Below are positions 9,328-18,288 of a stretch of DNA of 64,000 nt, one piece after another. The first letter of the stretch is position 1. Each line of letters opens with the position of its first letter. The DNA is from Oribacterium asaccharolyticum ACB7 (lineage in GTDB: Bacteria; Bacillota; Clostridia; Lachnospirales; Lachnospiraceae). Position numbers and translations under genes: made by a program. The stretch lies in assembly GCF_000238075.1 (NCBI RefSeq), contig NZ_JH414506.1, positions 529,364 to 593,363 on the forward strand, written 5' to 3'. The notes beneath the pieces were generated by a model, which did no database searches, was not told the origin of the DNA, and saw only the letters and a program-made list of their open reading frames with translations.

Positions 9328-9894
9328 TTATAGAGAGGATCTCCTTAAAATCGTAATGACCTTTCCCTTAATCTGCTTTTTATGGATTGCGCCGAAAGCG
9401 CGGCTATCCTTAGCTCCGGAACGCATATCCGCCATTAGGAAATATTCATCCGTCCCCAAAGTAATCGGGTATTTTACCGTTTCATTTTCATAGGGTTTGG
9501 TTTCAAAAAATATGCTGTCCTCTACTTGGGTATTCCCGTTAATCTTCAGTCCGCCTTCTTCAGGAATCTCTATGACATCTCCGGGTTGACCGATTACTCG
9601 CCCTACATACTGTTTCCCCTCTACCTGATAGACCAGAACATCGGAAGGAAATATTTTATTTTCCAGTCGGTAATACAGCATAAGGTCTCCTGCACTGAGC
9701 TTCGGCTTCATGTCATCATTTTTCATCGGTGCAATTCCGAAAATCACGAAGAACATAATATACACCAAGGCGGCCATCAGTGCCAGATGTGTCAGGAAAG
9801 AGGAAATATCCGAGACTTGTCTGTAATATCCTCTTCTTTTCCGAATGACATCCAGAGGAAGAACGGCCTTTTTCCCTTTTTCTTTCTTAGCCAT
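9328..9894 (-). CDS. signal-peptidase-like protein lacking the Ser-Lys dyad (SipA type)
   Basis: A 188-residue type I signal peptidase fold: a basic N-terminus, one membrane span (about 33-55), the box around NDDMKPKLSAGDLML, the YVGRVIGQPGD box and the ADMRSGAKDSRAFG box. In active enzymes the first box has Ser before Met and the second has Lys before Arg-Val-Ile-Gly. Here these are Asp61 and Gly98, so the protease dyad is gone. The same two replacements, as I recall 37 residues apart there as here, mark SipA of streptococcal pilus islands, a non-catalytic pilus assembly factor. The gene overlaps the upstream 84-residue gene by eight bases. No sortase or pilin is adjacent; a CnaB adhesin lies 26 kb away. 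Confidence 0.85.
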   Translation of the reverse strand: MAKKEKGKKAVLPLDVIRKRRGYYRQVSDISSFLTHLALMAALVYIMFFVIFGIAPMKNDDMKPKLSAGDLMLYYRLENKIFPSDVLVYQVEGKQYVGRVIGQPGDVIEIPEEGGLKINGNTQVEDSIFFETKPYENETVKYPITLGTDEYFLMADMRSGAKDSRAFGAIHKKQIKGKVITILRRSSL

Positions 9895-10141
9895 TTTCCG
9901 TTCCCTCCGAAGTAGGGGATTTCAGTTCAGAGAGTCTCTTCTCCAGCTCGGCAATCTTCTCTTCTTTTTCCTTTATTCTTGCTTCATAGGATACTTCCTG
10001 CACATAAAAAACGGAGCGGTACTCTGCGTCCAAGTCCTCCAATTTTTTCCATACCGAGGTCGGTTTCAATCCGAAAAATCCCTTTTTAAAGCGTATTTTC
10101 TTAATATACTCCGCTACTTCTTCCAGTGTTTTTGATGCCAT
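9887..10141 (-). CDS. 84-residue coiled-coil protein paired with the SipA-like gene
   Basis: A small protein: residues about 1-45 (LEEVAEYIKKIRFKKGFFGLKPTSVWKKLEDLD) resemble a short DivIVA-like/FilA-type motif seen in many Clostridia, and residues 48-74 form a charged heptad coil (KEKEEKIAELEKRLSEL). No membrane span. Its end overlaps the SipA-like start as ATGGCTAA, which implies translational coupling and a shared role. The exact family is uncertain. Confidence 0.65.
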   Translation of the reverse strand: MASKTLEEVAEYIKKIRFKKGFFGLKPTSVWKKLEDLDAEYRSVFYVQEVSYEARIKEKEEKIAELEKRLSELKSPTSEGTENG

Positions 10142-10311
10142 TTCTCCATCCTTTCCCTATTCTTTTTCCAATACAGCATCTCATTCCCTTTCATTCTTCA
10201 GTATAGCTGTATCACTTTAATTTGAACAGATGCGACTCTTGATTCAATCCTGTCCTGTCTCCGTCTTGCCTAATCTGTTGTTTCGATATAAGATAAGCCA
10301 AAGTTACTGAT

Positions 10312-10342
10312 AAGGAATAGTTTATTAACTATAGTATTCCTT
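10312..10342. promoter_or_regulatory. inverted repeat between divergent operons
   Basis: AAGGAATA (10312-10319) and TATTCCTT (10335-10342) are perfect inverted arms with a 15-base spacer that contains a smaller GTT/AAC pair. It lies in the 253-base divergent region before exoA and could be a regulator site. Nothing else clear was seen in that region. Confidence 0.3.
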
Positions 10343-10394
10343 TCGACATAAAATAGGATTTCCTTAAACGACTGTGTTTATAGAAAGGATTATA

Positions 10395-11150
10395 ATGAAA
10401 AAACTGATTTCATGGAATGTAAACGGCTTGCGTGCGGTAATGGGTAAAAATTTTATGGAAGACTTCCGGAAGCTCGATGCCGACATTTTCTGCCTGCAAG
10501 AAACCAAGTTACAGGCAGGACAAATCGAGCTGGATTTGCCGGGCTATTTTCAATATTGGAACTATGCGGTGAAAAAGGGATATTCCGGAACTGCTATATT
10601 TACAAAAGAAGAGCCTCTTTCCGTAAGCTACGGTATAGGTGTAGAAGAGCATGACCAGGAGGGACGCGTTATTACCGCGGAATTTAAGGATTTTTATCTG
10701 ATCACGGTTTATGTTCCAAACTCCCAGGGGGAATTAAAGCGGCTCCCGTACAGAATGGAGTTTGAAGATGCTTTTTTAAACTATATTTTAAATTTGGAAA
10801 AGAAAAAGCCCGTCGTTTACTGCGGAGACTTAAATGTTGCGCATGAAGAAATTGACTTGAAGAATCCGGATACAAACCACTTAAGTGCCGGCTTCTCCGA
10901 CGAAGAGAGGGCAAAATTCTCCCGCGTACTGGATAACGGCTACCTTGATTCCTTCCGCTATTTTTATCCGGAAAAAGAAGAATACAGCTGGTGGAGCTAC
11001 CGTACAAAGGCGAGGGAGCGAAATGTAGGTTGGAGAATTGACTACTTCGTCGTTTCCAAACAGCTTGAGAAAAAGCTGCACTCCGCCTCCATCCATACGG
11101 AAGTTATGGGCTCCGACCACTGTCCTGTAGAACTCATCCTAGACTTATAA
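10395..11150 (+). CDS. exoA: exodeoxyribonuclease III (AP endonuclease)
   Basis: A 251-residue endonuclease/exonuclease/phosphatase-fold protein. The start MKKLISWNVNGLRA, metal ligand Glu36 in LQETK, the GDLNVAH loop, the RIDYFV segment and the C-terminal GSDHCPVEL motif are all present. It cuts DNA at abasic sites in base excision repair. An upstream in-frame Met has no ribosome binding site, while AAAGGA precedes this ATG. It heads a three-gene operon with short spacers. Confidence 0.95.
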   Translation: MKKLISWNVNGLRAVMGKNFMEDFRKLDADIFCLQETKLQAGQIELDLPGYFQYWNYAVKKGYSGTAIFTKEEPLSVSYGIGVEEHDQEGRVITAEFKDFYLITVYVPNSQGELKRLPYRMEFEDAFLNYILNLEKKKPVVYCGDLNVAHEEIDLKNPDTNHLSAGFSDEERAKFSRVLDNGYLDSFRYFYPEKEEYSWWSYRTKARERNVGWRIDYFVVSKQLEKKLHSASIHTEVMGSDHCPVELILDL

Positions 11151-11166
11151 TAAAGAGAGGTTTTTT

Positions 11167-11961
11167 ATGCAATTACGATGCGATGTTCATACACATACTT
11201 TATACTCCAGGCATGCTTATTCCACAATTTTGGAAAATGTTCATGCAGCTAAGGAAGCCGGCCTGGAGTTGCTCGGATCCACGGATCACTTTTCTTCCAT
11301 GCTCTATCCGGAATATGAAAATATCCGTCACTACCAGTATCTTTGTGTCAGCCACACCTGGCCCAAAGAAATTGACGGCGTACGTCTTCTGCAAGGGTGT
11401 GAAGTTGATATTGTAGATTTGGACGGTCATCTTTTCGGATACGACATTCCTATTGCCAAAAATATCGACGGTGATTTTTACAACGACAAAAAAACGCTTT
11501 CTCTTTATGAGAGAGTAACAAGGAAAATGGATTACGTGATTGCTTCGGTCCATAAGCACAGCTTCGCCGATTCCGCAACTCCCTTGGAGTGCACTAAGCT
11601 TTATCTGGAAGCTCTACGAAATAAAAAAGTATTGATTCTCGGACACATTGGACGCTCCGGTCTGCCCTTTGAAATTGATCCGGTACTGCTTGCCGCAAAG
11701 GAGGCCCATAAACTCATTGAGATTAATGAGCATTCCATGGACAGCGGAAATCACTGCATTGACCGTTGTCGCGCCATTGCCGTACGCTGTGCAGAGTTAT
11801 CGGTTCCTATTTCCGTTTCCAGTGATGCCCATTTTGCTCTTCGTATCGGCCAACTGGACAAGGTGAAAAAGCTCCTCAGCGAAATTCATTTTCCGGAAGA
11901 ACTGATTGCCACAAGGTCAAAGGACAGTTTCCTCTCAGCCATGAAGGACGCCGGTCTATAA
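11167..11961 (+). CDS. PHP-domain metal-dependent phosphatase (YcdX-like)
   Basis: A 264-residue PHP protein. Metal-binding motifs are CDVHTHTLYSRHAYS at the N-terminus, STDHF, GCEVDI, ASVHKHSF, ILGHIGR, and SSDAHF near the end. These fit the trinuclear metal site of YcdX/histidinol-phosphatase-like hydrolases; the substrate cannot be told. A good site AGAGAGG precedes the ATG. It lies 16 bases after exoA and 23 before the amidohydrolase. Confidence 0.9.
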   Translation: MQLRCDVHTHTLYSRHAYSTILENVHAAKEAGLELLGSTDHFSSMLYPEYENIRHYQYLCVSHTWPKEIDGVRLLQGCEVDIVDLDGHLFGYDIPIAKNIDGDFYNDKKTLSLYERVTRKMDYVIASVHKHSFADSATPLECTKLYLEALRNKKVLILGHIGRSGLPFEIDPVLLAAKEAHKLIEINEHSMDSGNHCIDRCRAIAVRCAELSVPISVSSDAHFALRIGQLDKVKKLLSEIHFPEELIATRSKDSFLSAMKDAGL

Positions 11962-11984
11962 TTTTCATAAAAAGGAGTGTAAGG

Positions 11985-13169
11985 ATGAACAGTTTGGCTT
12001 TAGCCACAGAATTCGAAGAGGAATTAATTCGTATGCGCAGGTATTTCCATGCACATCCTGAAGTTTCCTGGGAAGAATGGAATACACAAAAGAAAATAAT
12101 TGAGATTTTAGAGCAGGAGGGGATTCGTACCCTCACTCCATATAAAACAGCGGTCATTGCCTTTGTTTCCGGAACGAAAGCAGCCGGCAATGGGGATAAG
12201 AAGAAAAAGATTCTCGGAATTCGGGCGGATATTGATGCACTCCCCCTTCAGGAAAAAAATTCCTGTTCCTATATTTCCGAAAATGACGGCGTGATGCATG
12301 CCTGCGGGCACGATGCGCATACTGCCATTCTCCTGGCCACTGCCATTTTGGCAAATCGGCATAAGGAAGAGTTTTCTTTGGACTTCCACTTTGTTTTCCA
12401 ACCTGCGGAGGAATTTATCGCTGATAGCGGCGCAGGCTATTTAAAGGATCTTCCCGCCGTAAAAGAATGTGATCGCATGATTGGACTGCATGTTTTTACG
12501 GCTTTCGCGCCGGGTATTGCTTCTCTTCCCGTAGGTCCCGTAATGGCTTCTGCTGATACCTTCTCCGTAGAAATCAGGGGAAAGGGCACTCATGCGGCAC
12601 ATCCCGAGCACGGAATTGATCCTATCAGCGTCGGCGTCTCCTTCTGTCAGGCTTTGGAGAGAGTAAAAGCCAGAGAGCTTTCCTCCGTGCGCCCCTCCGT
12701 AATCAGTGTGACGGCCTTTGAAGCGCCCAGCAATTTTAACATCATTCCCGAATCCGCCCTCTTAAAAGGTACCTGCCGCGCTTCCGACCCCCATATGCGG
12801 GAAGAATATCCGCGCATCTTGAAAAGAATTGCGGATGGTATTGCTTTGGAAACCAGAGCGGAAATTAAGGTGCAGTATTTTCCAGGACCGCCCGTCACCA
12901 TAAATGACGAAGAAGCGGTACTCACCGGGCAAAAGGCTCTTAAGCATGTATTTCCCAAGGAAAAAATCCAAACTCTTCCCTTTATTACCGGCGGAGAAGA
13001 TTTCGCAAAGTATGAGAATCCGAAAGCCTTCTTGATTTTGGGGGTAGGAAAAGAAGAGGAGGCCTTACGCTCTCCTCAGCATAGTCCCTACTTCCAGATT
13101 GAAGAGTCTGTATTAAAATACGGTGTGGCTTATTTCCTGGAGTACGCAAACTGCTATCAGGCAGAATGA
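11985..13169 (+). CDS. M20-family amidohydrolase (HipO-like)
   Basis: A 394-residue M20 peptidase/amidohydrolase: MRRYFHAHPEVSWEE at the N-terminus, GIRADIDALPL, the metal motif MHACGHDAHTAILL, FQPAEE, the lid-domain start HAAHPEHGIDP and the C-terminal GGEDFA. It should hydrolyse an N-acyl amino acid or similar amide; the substrate is not clear. AAAAGGAG precedes the ATG. It ends four bases from the end of murA on the opposite strand with no terminator between. Confidence 0.9.
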   Translation: MNSLALATEFEEELIRMRRYFHAHPEVSWEEWNTQKKIIEILEQEGIRTLTPYKTAVIAFVSGTKAAGNGDKKKKILGIRADIDALPLQEKNSCSYISENDGVMHACGHDAHTAILLATAILANRHKEEFSLDFHFVFQPAEEFIADSGAGYLKDLPAVKECDRMIGLHVFTAFAPGIASLPVGPVMASADTFSVEIRGKGTHAAHPEHGIDPISVGVSFCQALERVKARELSSVRPSVISVTAFEAPSNFNIIPESALLKGTCRASDPHMREEYPRILKRIADGIALETRAEIKVQYFPGPPVTINDEEAVLTGQKALKHVFPKEKIQTLPFITGGEDFAKYENPKAFLILGVGKEEEALRSPQHSPYFQIEESVLKYGVAYFLEYANCYQAE

Positions 13170-13173
13170 ATTT

Positions 13174-14472
13174 TTAAACAACCTGCAGTCTGAATTTCTT
13201 CTGGTCTTTTTCATTTTCCGCAAGGCAAATGTCCGCTCCAAGACCCTGCAATTTTTCTTCAAAGTGTTCATAGCCTCTTTGAATATAGCCGATGTCGTGG
13301 ACTACCGTGATACCCTGCGCAGCAAGTCCCGCAAGAACAAGAGCCGCTCCCGCGCGAAGATCCAAAGCATTTACCGAAGCGCCGGAGAGGCTCTTTTGTC
13401 CTTCGATAACGGAGACATTTCCTTCTACCTTGATGGTTGCTCCCATACGGGTTAATTCGTCGACATATTTAAAGCGATTTTCAAAGATAGACTCCGTAAC
13501 AACCGCATTTCCCTTCGCCAAGGCCAATGTAGCGGAAATCTGCGGCTGCATATCGGTCGGAAAACCCGGATAGGGCAGGGTCTTTACATCGGTAGACTGC
13601 TGCTCCAATTTCCCGATAACCCGAATGCTTTCATCATATTCAATAATCGTATTTCCCATTTCCAGAAGCTTCGCGGAAATGGATTCCATATGCTTCGGAA
13701 TGACATTCTTAACCAGCACATCTCCCCTGGTAATGGCCGCCGCGCACATAAAGGTTCCGGCTTCAATCTGGTCCGGAATGACGGCATAAGTCGTACCGTG
13801 CAGTCTTCGAACCCCTTTGATTCGAATTGTATCCGTTCCGGCACCGCGGATATTGGCCCCCATGCTGTTTAAAAAGTTTGCCACGTCTACAATATGCGGT
13901 TCTTTCGCCACATTTTCCACTATGGTTAAGCCCTCCGCCAACGCAGCGGCAAGCATGATATTAATCGTTGCCCCTACAGAAACCACATCCAGATAAATAT
14001 GACTTCCGATAAGCCCGTCCTCCGCCTTTGCCACCAAATAGCCGTTTTCAATCTCGGCCTTAGTGCCAAGTGCTCTAAATCCCTTTAAATGTTGGTCTAT
14101 GGGGCGCTGTCCGATAGCGCATCCCCCCGGAAGAGGGACTGTCGCCTCATGGTATTTCCCGAGTAGCGCGCCGATAAAATAATAAGAAGCGCGTATCTTT
14201 CGGATATATTCGTCATCAATGCTATGGATATGCAGGTTTTTAGCTTCAATGGCAACAGTGTGTGCATCGATTCTTTGCACATCCGCACCAATCTCCTTCA
14301 GCGCTTCCAGCATAACATTTACGTCCCGCACATCGGGTAGGTTCTCAATGGTAACCCTATCTTCCGTAAGCAAAGCGCCGGCCACTATCCCGAGCGCCGC
14401 ATTCTTTGCTCCTCCTATAACCACTTCTCCGCGAAGAGCTTTTCCTCCCCGCATGATGAATACTTCATCCAT
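13174..14472 (-). CDS. murA: UDP-N-acetylglucosamine 1-carboxyvinyltransferase
   Basis: A 432-residue EPSP-synthase-fold enzyme for the first committed step of peptidoglycan synthesis. The catalytic Lys23 in GGAKNAAL and Cys118 in LPGGCAIGQRP, the residue alkylated by fosfomycin, are both present. The ATG at 14472 is preferred because GAGG sits six bases upstream; a TTG four codons earlier overlaps that site. Monocistronic on this view; it converges with the amidohydrolase gene. Confidence 0.95.
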   Translation of the reverse strand: MDEVFIMRGGKALRGEVVIGGAKNAALGIVAGALLTEDRVTIENLPDVRDVNVMLEALKEIGADVQRIDAHTVAIEAKNLHIHSIDDEYIRKIRASYYFIGALLGKYHEATVPLPGGCAIGQRPIDQHLKGFRALGTKAEIENGYLVAKAEDGLIGSHIYLDVVSVGATINIMLAAALAEGLTIVENVAKEPHIVDVANFLNSMGANIRGAGTDTIRIKGVRRLHGTTYAVIPDQIEAGTFMCAAAITRGDVLVKNVIPKHMESISAKLLEMGNTIIEYDESIRVIGKLEQQSTDVKTLPYPGFPTDMQPQISATLALAKGNAVVTESIFENRFKYVDELTRMGATIKVEGNVSVIEGQKSLSGASVNALDLRAGAALVLAGLAAQGITVVHDIGYIQRGYEHFEEKLQGLGADICLAENEKDQKKFRLQVV

Positions 14473-14600
14473 ATTAGACCTCAACTGTTTTTGTTCTTTT
14501 GATTTTGCTCTTTTACTTTTATTGTTTTGAAAAATATACCGTCCGAAATGGCAAAATATAATCCTACTCTATCGCTCCGTTTCTCACTCTTTTTAAACAA

Positions 14601-14630
14601 CAAAAAGGACACTCCCTAGTAGAGTGTCCT
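14601..14630 (-). terminator. intrinsic terminator of the XRE-regulator gene
   Basis: AGGACACTC (14606-14614) and GAGTGTCCT (14622-14630) form a perfect nine-base stem with a seven-base loop. On the minus strand it is followed by TTTTTG. It lies just downstream of the gene at 14677-15681. Confidence 0.85.
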
Positions 14631-14676
14631 GTAATTATAGTGCTTTTTCTTAAAAAGCGCAAGAAATTGCCGATTC

Positions 14677-15681
14677 CTACTCTTCCGTTTTTTTCAGGCG
14701 TATTCTTTGCTGCACTTTTTCCGCCTTTTCTTTTTTAAGCTTCCGTCCCTCTTCCTGCTCCATCTTTCCGGATTCTGCGAGTTCTTTTTTAGGAAAGAGA
14801 AAGCTGTCCGCAGCATAGGAAAAGGACTCTTCTCGCCTTTCTTTTTCCGCAAGTTTCGCCTTGGCTTCCGCCGTCTCCTCTTCCAGCCGGCGGATTCTCT
14901 CCCTTTCTTTTCTTATTTCTTCCCGGATGCCGCTTCTTCTGGCACGCTCTTCCTCTTCTCTTTTCTTCCTTGTTTCCTTTGTCCACTCATCGAGAAGCCA
15001 GCTGCTTTTCTTCTTTCTTCCGCCAATAGCAGCCTTCCATTCCTGCGTCTTATCCGATTCGTTTCCTTCTTTTCCATTTTCAACTTTCGGCACACCGCTC
15101 TTAGAGATAGCCTCTAAAGAAGAATAAAAATAAGAATTCTCCGCATCGTCATACTCGCCCTCTTTCCCCGGGTCTTCCTCTTCCGAAGGAGTATTTCCTC
15201 CGAAAAGTTCTTCCGCATCAGGTCTTTCCGCCACTTTTTCCATTTGACCGATTCGCGCTATCCAATCATGAAAATCTTTCTCTACAGAAAAAAGAGCTTC
15301 TTTCTGCTCCATCTCCCGGAAGCCCTCCTGCAAAGACTCTTCCACCTTTCGAAATATAGCTTCCTTCATTTGCCAAAAGTAGGGATAAAAACGGCTGTAA
15401 AGAGGATTAAAGTTTCCGAATAAGAGCGCATCCGGACTCACTTCCAAGACATCGGAAATAGCCAGAAGAAGTTCCAAACTGCAGCCTGTATTGCCTATCT
15501 CTATACGAGAAATGGTATTGGTTGTAGCAAAGACCAATTCCGCCAAATCCTTCTGCCGCAAATTTTTTAAAATTCTGTATTTTTTGATCTGTTTTCCAAC
15601 AAGAGTATAATCCAGCTTTTTACTCTTCCAGTTATACTGTTCCCGTTCCTTTCCCTGTAACTCAGCCCGTCCCATTTCCAT
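14677..15681 (-). CDS. XRE-family regulator with long charged coiled-coil tail
   Basis: A 334-residue protein. Residues about 27-92 are a helix-turn-helix of the Cro/C1 type (VGKQIKKYRILKNLRQKDLAE, then TTNTISRIEIGNTGCSLELLLAISDVLEVSPDALLFG). A middle helical segment and an acidic linker (about 165-190) lead to a very basic and acidic Arg/Glu/Lys-rich coiled coil (about 230-334). TAGGAG lies four bases before the ATG. The long tail is unusual for a simple repressor and may mediate oligomerisation. It is monocistronic with its own terminator. Target genes are unknown. Confidence 0.8.
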   Translation of the reverse strand: MEMGRAELQGKEREQYNWKSKKLDYTLVGKQIKKYRILKNLRQKDLAELVFATTNTISRIEIGNTGCSLELLLAISDVLEVSPDALLFGNFNPLYSRFYPYFWQMKEAIFRKVEESLQEGFREMEQKEALFSVEKDFHDWIARIGQMEKVAERPDAEELFGGNTPSEEEDPGKEGEYDDAENSYFYSSLEAISKSGVPKVENGKEGNESDKTQEWKAAIGGRKKKSSWLLDEWTKETRKKREEEERARRSGIREEIRKERERIRRLEEETAEAKAKLAEKERREESFSYAADSFLFPKKELAESGKMEQEEGRKLKKEKAEKVQQRIRLKKTEE

Positions 15682-15854
15682 TTTCTCCTATAGCCTAAAC
15701 TCCGGAAATTTTTCCGGCTTTTGTTTCTCTTATCAGCTATAGTAGCTTGCTTGTCTCATCGGAAAGAATAGCGAAAATCGTTGTATTATTTCTCTGTATG
15801 TAGATTTATATCGGAATAAAAGCGATTTTTCTTGCGGGAAAAGAAGATTTATCT

Positions 15855-16742
15855 TTAATCCTCCCCCTGAATCCGGATAAAACGTTCTCCAATTCCGTAA
15901 ACAGTCACGATAGGGGATACTTCCATAAAGCTTTTGGGATAATGTTCAGCAAGGAAAGAACGAATCAAGGCAGACTGTCTCGGAGACACAATGGAGGAAA
16001 GCATCGTCTTATCAGAGTGTGTATACGCCCCCACCACCTTATGAATGGTCACCCCTCTTCCGATTCCCAGGATATACTTTGCAATTTCTTCGCTGTCTGC
16101 ATTGTCGTAAGGAATAATCTGTGCCTTGTATAACTTTTGACGAAAACCGAAAAGCATGTAATCCATAATATAAATGCAAATCACATGGTTAACCAAAGCA
16201 TAGAGTGCCACATTCTTACCGAATACAAAGCCCAAAGAAATCAGGATGCTGCCGTCTAAAATCAACATAATACGGCTCAATGCAACATTCTTAAAAATTT
16301 TCCGATTCAGAATCCGCGCAACGGTATCCGTTCCGCCGAAGGTTACTCCCGCACGAAGGACCAGTCCGGAACCAAAACCGTAAAATAGAGAAAAATAAAT
16401 ACAAACGAGAAACATTTCTCCCTGTACGAATACAAAGTGAAACATTCTTGTTAAAACCAGAAGTGTCGGGTAAAGGAAGGATACAAAGATAATCTTCATA
16501 AACTCTTCCCGCTTCAGGCAGAAAAATGCCAGAATCAGGATGGTAATGCTGAAGAAGTAGTAAATATAACTGTAGTTAATGCCGGTAAAACTTTGAACCA
16601 TCTGGGAAATTCCGGTTACCCCGCTGGTGGAAAGCTTATTCGGTATCAAAATGCTGTTCACCGCAAAAGCTGTAATAAAACAGCCCACAATAATCTGCAG
16701 ATAATTTAAAATTTTCCCCTTGTACTTTTGCAAAGCTCCCAT
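15855..16742 (-). CDS. YitT-family membrane protein
   Basis: A 295-residue protein with five or six membrane spans in residues 10-190 (GCFITAFAVNSILIPNKLSTSGVTGIS is typical of the DUF161 domain), ending in a cytosolic DUF2179 domain (about 210-290, GRGVTIHKVVGAYTHSDKTML). Family function is unknown; the soluble domain may bind a ligand. AAGGGAG is seven bases before the ATG. It follows murC by 22 bases on the same strand and is likely cotranscribed. Confidence 0.9.
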   Translation of the reverse strand: MGALQKYKGKILNYLQIIVGCFITAFAVNSILIPNKLSTSGVTGISQMVQSFTGINYSYIYYFFSITILILAFFCLKREEFMKIIFVSFLYPTLLVLTRMFHFVFVQGEMFLVCIYFSLFYGFGSGLVLRAGVTFGGTDTVARILNRKIFKNVALSRIMLILDGSILISLGFVFGKNVALYALVNHVICIYIMDYMLFGFRQKLYKAQIIPYDNADSEEIAKYILGIGRGVTIHKVVGAYTHSDKTMLSSIVSPRQSALIRSFLAEHYPKSFMEVSPIVTVYGIGERFIRIQGED

Positions 16743-16764
16743 TGTTTTGCTCCCTTTTTCTCGC

Positions 16765-18177
16765 TCAGCTTCTCCAGTCTTCCGCCTTTTCCGCTCCCGG
16801 AAGGCTCAGCAGGTGGTCTCCCACATTCACAATATCTCCCGCTCCCATCGTAATCAAGAGATCCCCCTCCTTGACATGGGAAAGAATGAATTCCTCAATG
16901 GACGGAAAGTCCGGAATATAGTAAACATTGGTATTTTGTGACAACATCAACTTTCTAAGATCATCGGAACTGACTCCCACCGTATTTTTTTCTCGTGCTG
17001 CATAAATGTCCGCCAATATGATTTCATCCGCCTGGGAGAGAGCCCCCGCAAAATCATCCATCAATGCCAATGTTCGGGAATAGGTATGAGGCTGAAAAAC
17101 CACCCAGAGTCTCTTATGCACATATTTCTTTGCGGTAGCTATGGTGGCGGCTATTTCCTGCGGATGATGTGCATAATCATCGATAATCGTAAAGCCGTTC
17201 AACGTTCCCTTTCTCTGGAATCGACGATCCGTCCCTCCAAAAGAAGCCAACGCGTCTTTTATCGTTTCCAACGGAATGCCGATTGCTCTGGCAACCGCAA
17301 TGGCAGAAAGAGAATTATAGATATTATGTTCTCCCGTCACTCCAAGAGTCACTTGTCCCCTATCCTCTCCTCTTTCAAAAAGGGTATACGTGGGATGGGC
17401 AAAGTGGTCATAAGAAATGAAGTTTGCCGTATAATCCGCATTACTGTGTCCGAAAGTGATAATTTTTCTTCCGGGAAGATTTTCCAGAAAATACTCGGAA
17501 TGCGGAATATCCTTATTGAAAACCAGGATTCCGTTCTCCGGCAGCTTTTCAATAAACTTTCGGAAAGACTGCCGAATTTCATTGATATCCTTGAAGAAAT
17601 CCAGGTGGTCTGCCTCAACATTCAAAACAACCTCTATCGTCGGAAAGAAAGAAAGGAAAGAATTGGTGTATTCGCAGGCTTCCGCCAGAAATACGTCGGA
17701 TTTTCCCACCCTCAGGTTTCCTCCGATATCCTTCATCATTCCCCCCACCGTAATAGTCGGATCCATTTGGGCTTCCAGCAGAATCTCGCCAATCATCGAG
17801 GTTGTCGTCGTCTTTCCGTGTGTCCCGGAAACATTGATGGCTTCCTTGTAGTTTTTCATGATTCTGCCCAGAAGCTCTGCACGACTCATTGTGGGAATAC
17901 CCTGCCGTTTTACCTCTTGCAATTCGGGATTACTTTCTGCAATTGCGGCAGTATAAATGCACAGCTCTATTCCGCTTTTTACATTATCCGGGCTCTGCGG
18001 CACGGAAACTTGAATTCCCAAGGACTTTAGATGTTCCGTTAAAGGAGAAGCCTTCATATCCGATCCGCTCACGGTAAAACCGCGGTCATGCAATATTTCC
18101 GCAAGACCGCTCATGGAGATTCCTCCAATCCCGATAAAATGCACCCATATGGGTCGATCAAAATGAATATCGTACAT
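16765..18177 (-). CDS. murC: UDP-N-acetylmuramate--L-alanine ligase
   Basis: A 470-residue Mur ligase: GIGGISMSGLAEIL in the UDP-binding N-domain, the ATP loop GTHGKTTT at 118-125, the central domain ending near VTGEHNIYNSLSA, and the C-domain DDYAHHPQEI. It adds L-alanine to UDP-MurNAc in the cytosol. The ATG at 18177 fits the family start and has AGGAGG just upstream; a longer in-frame version lacks support. Confidence 0.95.
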   Translation of the reverse strand: MYDIHFDRPIWVHFIGIGGISMSGLAEILHDRGFTVSGSDMKASPLTEHLKSLGIQVSVPQSPDNVKSGIELCIYTAAIAESNPELQEVKRQGIPTMSRAELLGRIMKNYKEAINVSGTHGKTTTTSMIGEILLEAQMDPTITVGGMMKDIGGNLRVGKSDVFLAEACEYTNSFLSFFPTIEVVLNVEADHLDFFKDINEIRQSFRKFIEKLPENGILVFNKDIPHSEYFLENLPGRKIITFGHSNADYTANFISYDHFAHPTYTLFERGEDRGQVTLGVTGEHNIYNSLSAIAVARAIGIPLETIKDALASFGGTDRRFQRKGTLNGFTIIDDYAHHPQEIAATIATAKKYVHKRLWVVFQPHTYSRTLALMDDFAGALSQADEIILADIYAAREKNTVGVSSDDLRKLMLSQNTNVYYIPDFPSIEEFILSHVKEGDLLITMGAGDIVNVGDHLLSLPGAEKAEDWRS

Positions 18178-18288
18178 ATGCCCTCCTGTTAAAAAGGAAA
18201 TCCCTCTAGGAATAGTAAAAATAGTAAAATTTCCTTCTGTAAATTCCATCGATTGGAAATCCTCGGACCGAACTCAAAGCGGAATCCT

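Noticed and set aside
9328..9894. Active signal peptidase I (lepB)
   Set aside because: Both catalytic positions are changed (Asp61 and Gly98), so the plain lepB call was not used.
17086..18030. 314-codon plus-strand frame
   Set aside because: Antisense to murC, which has all Mur ligase motifs; the translation is basic low-similarity sequence.
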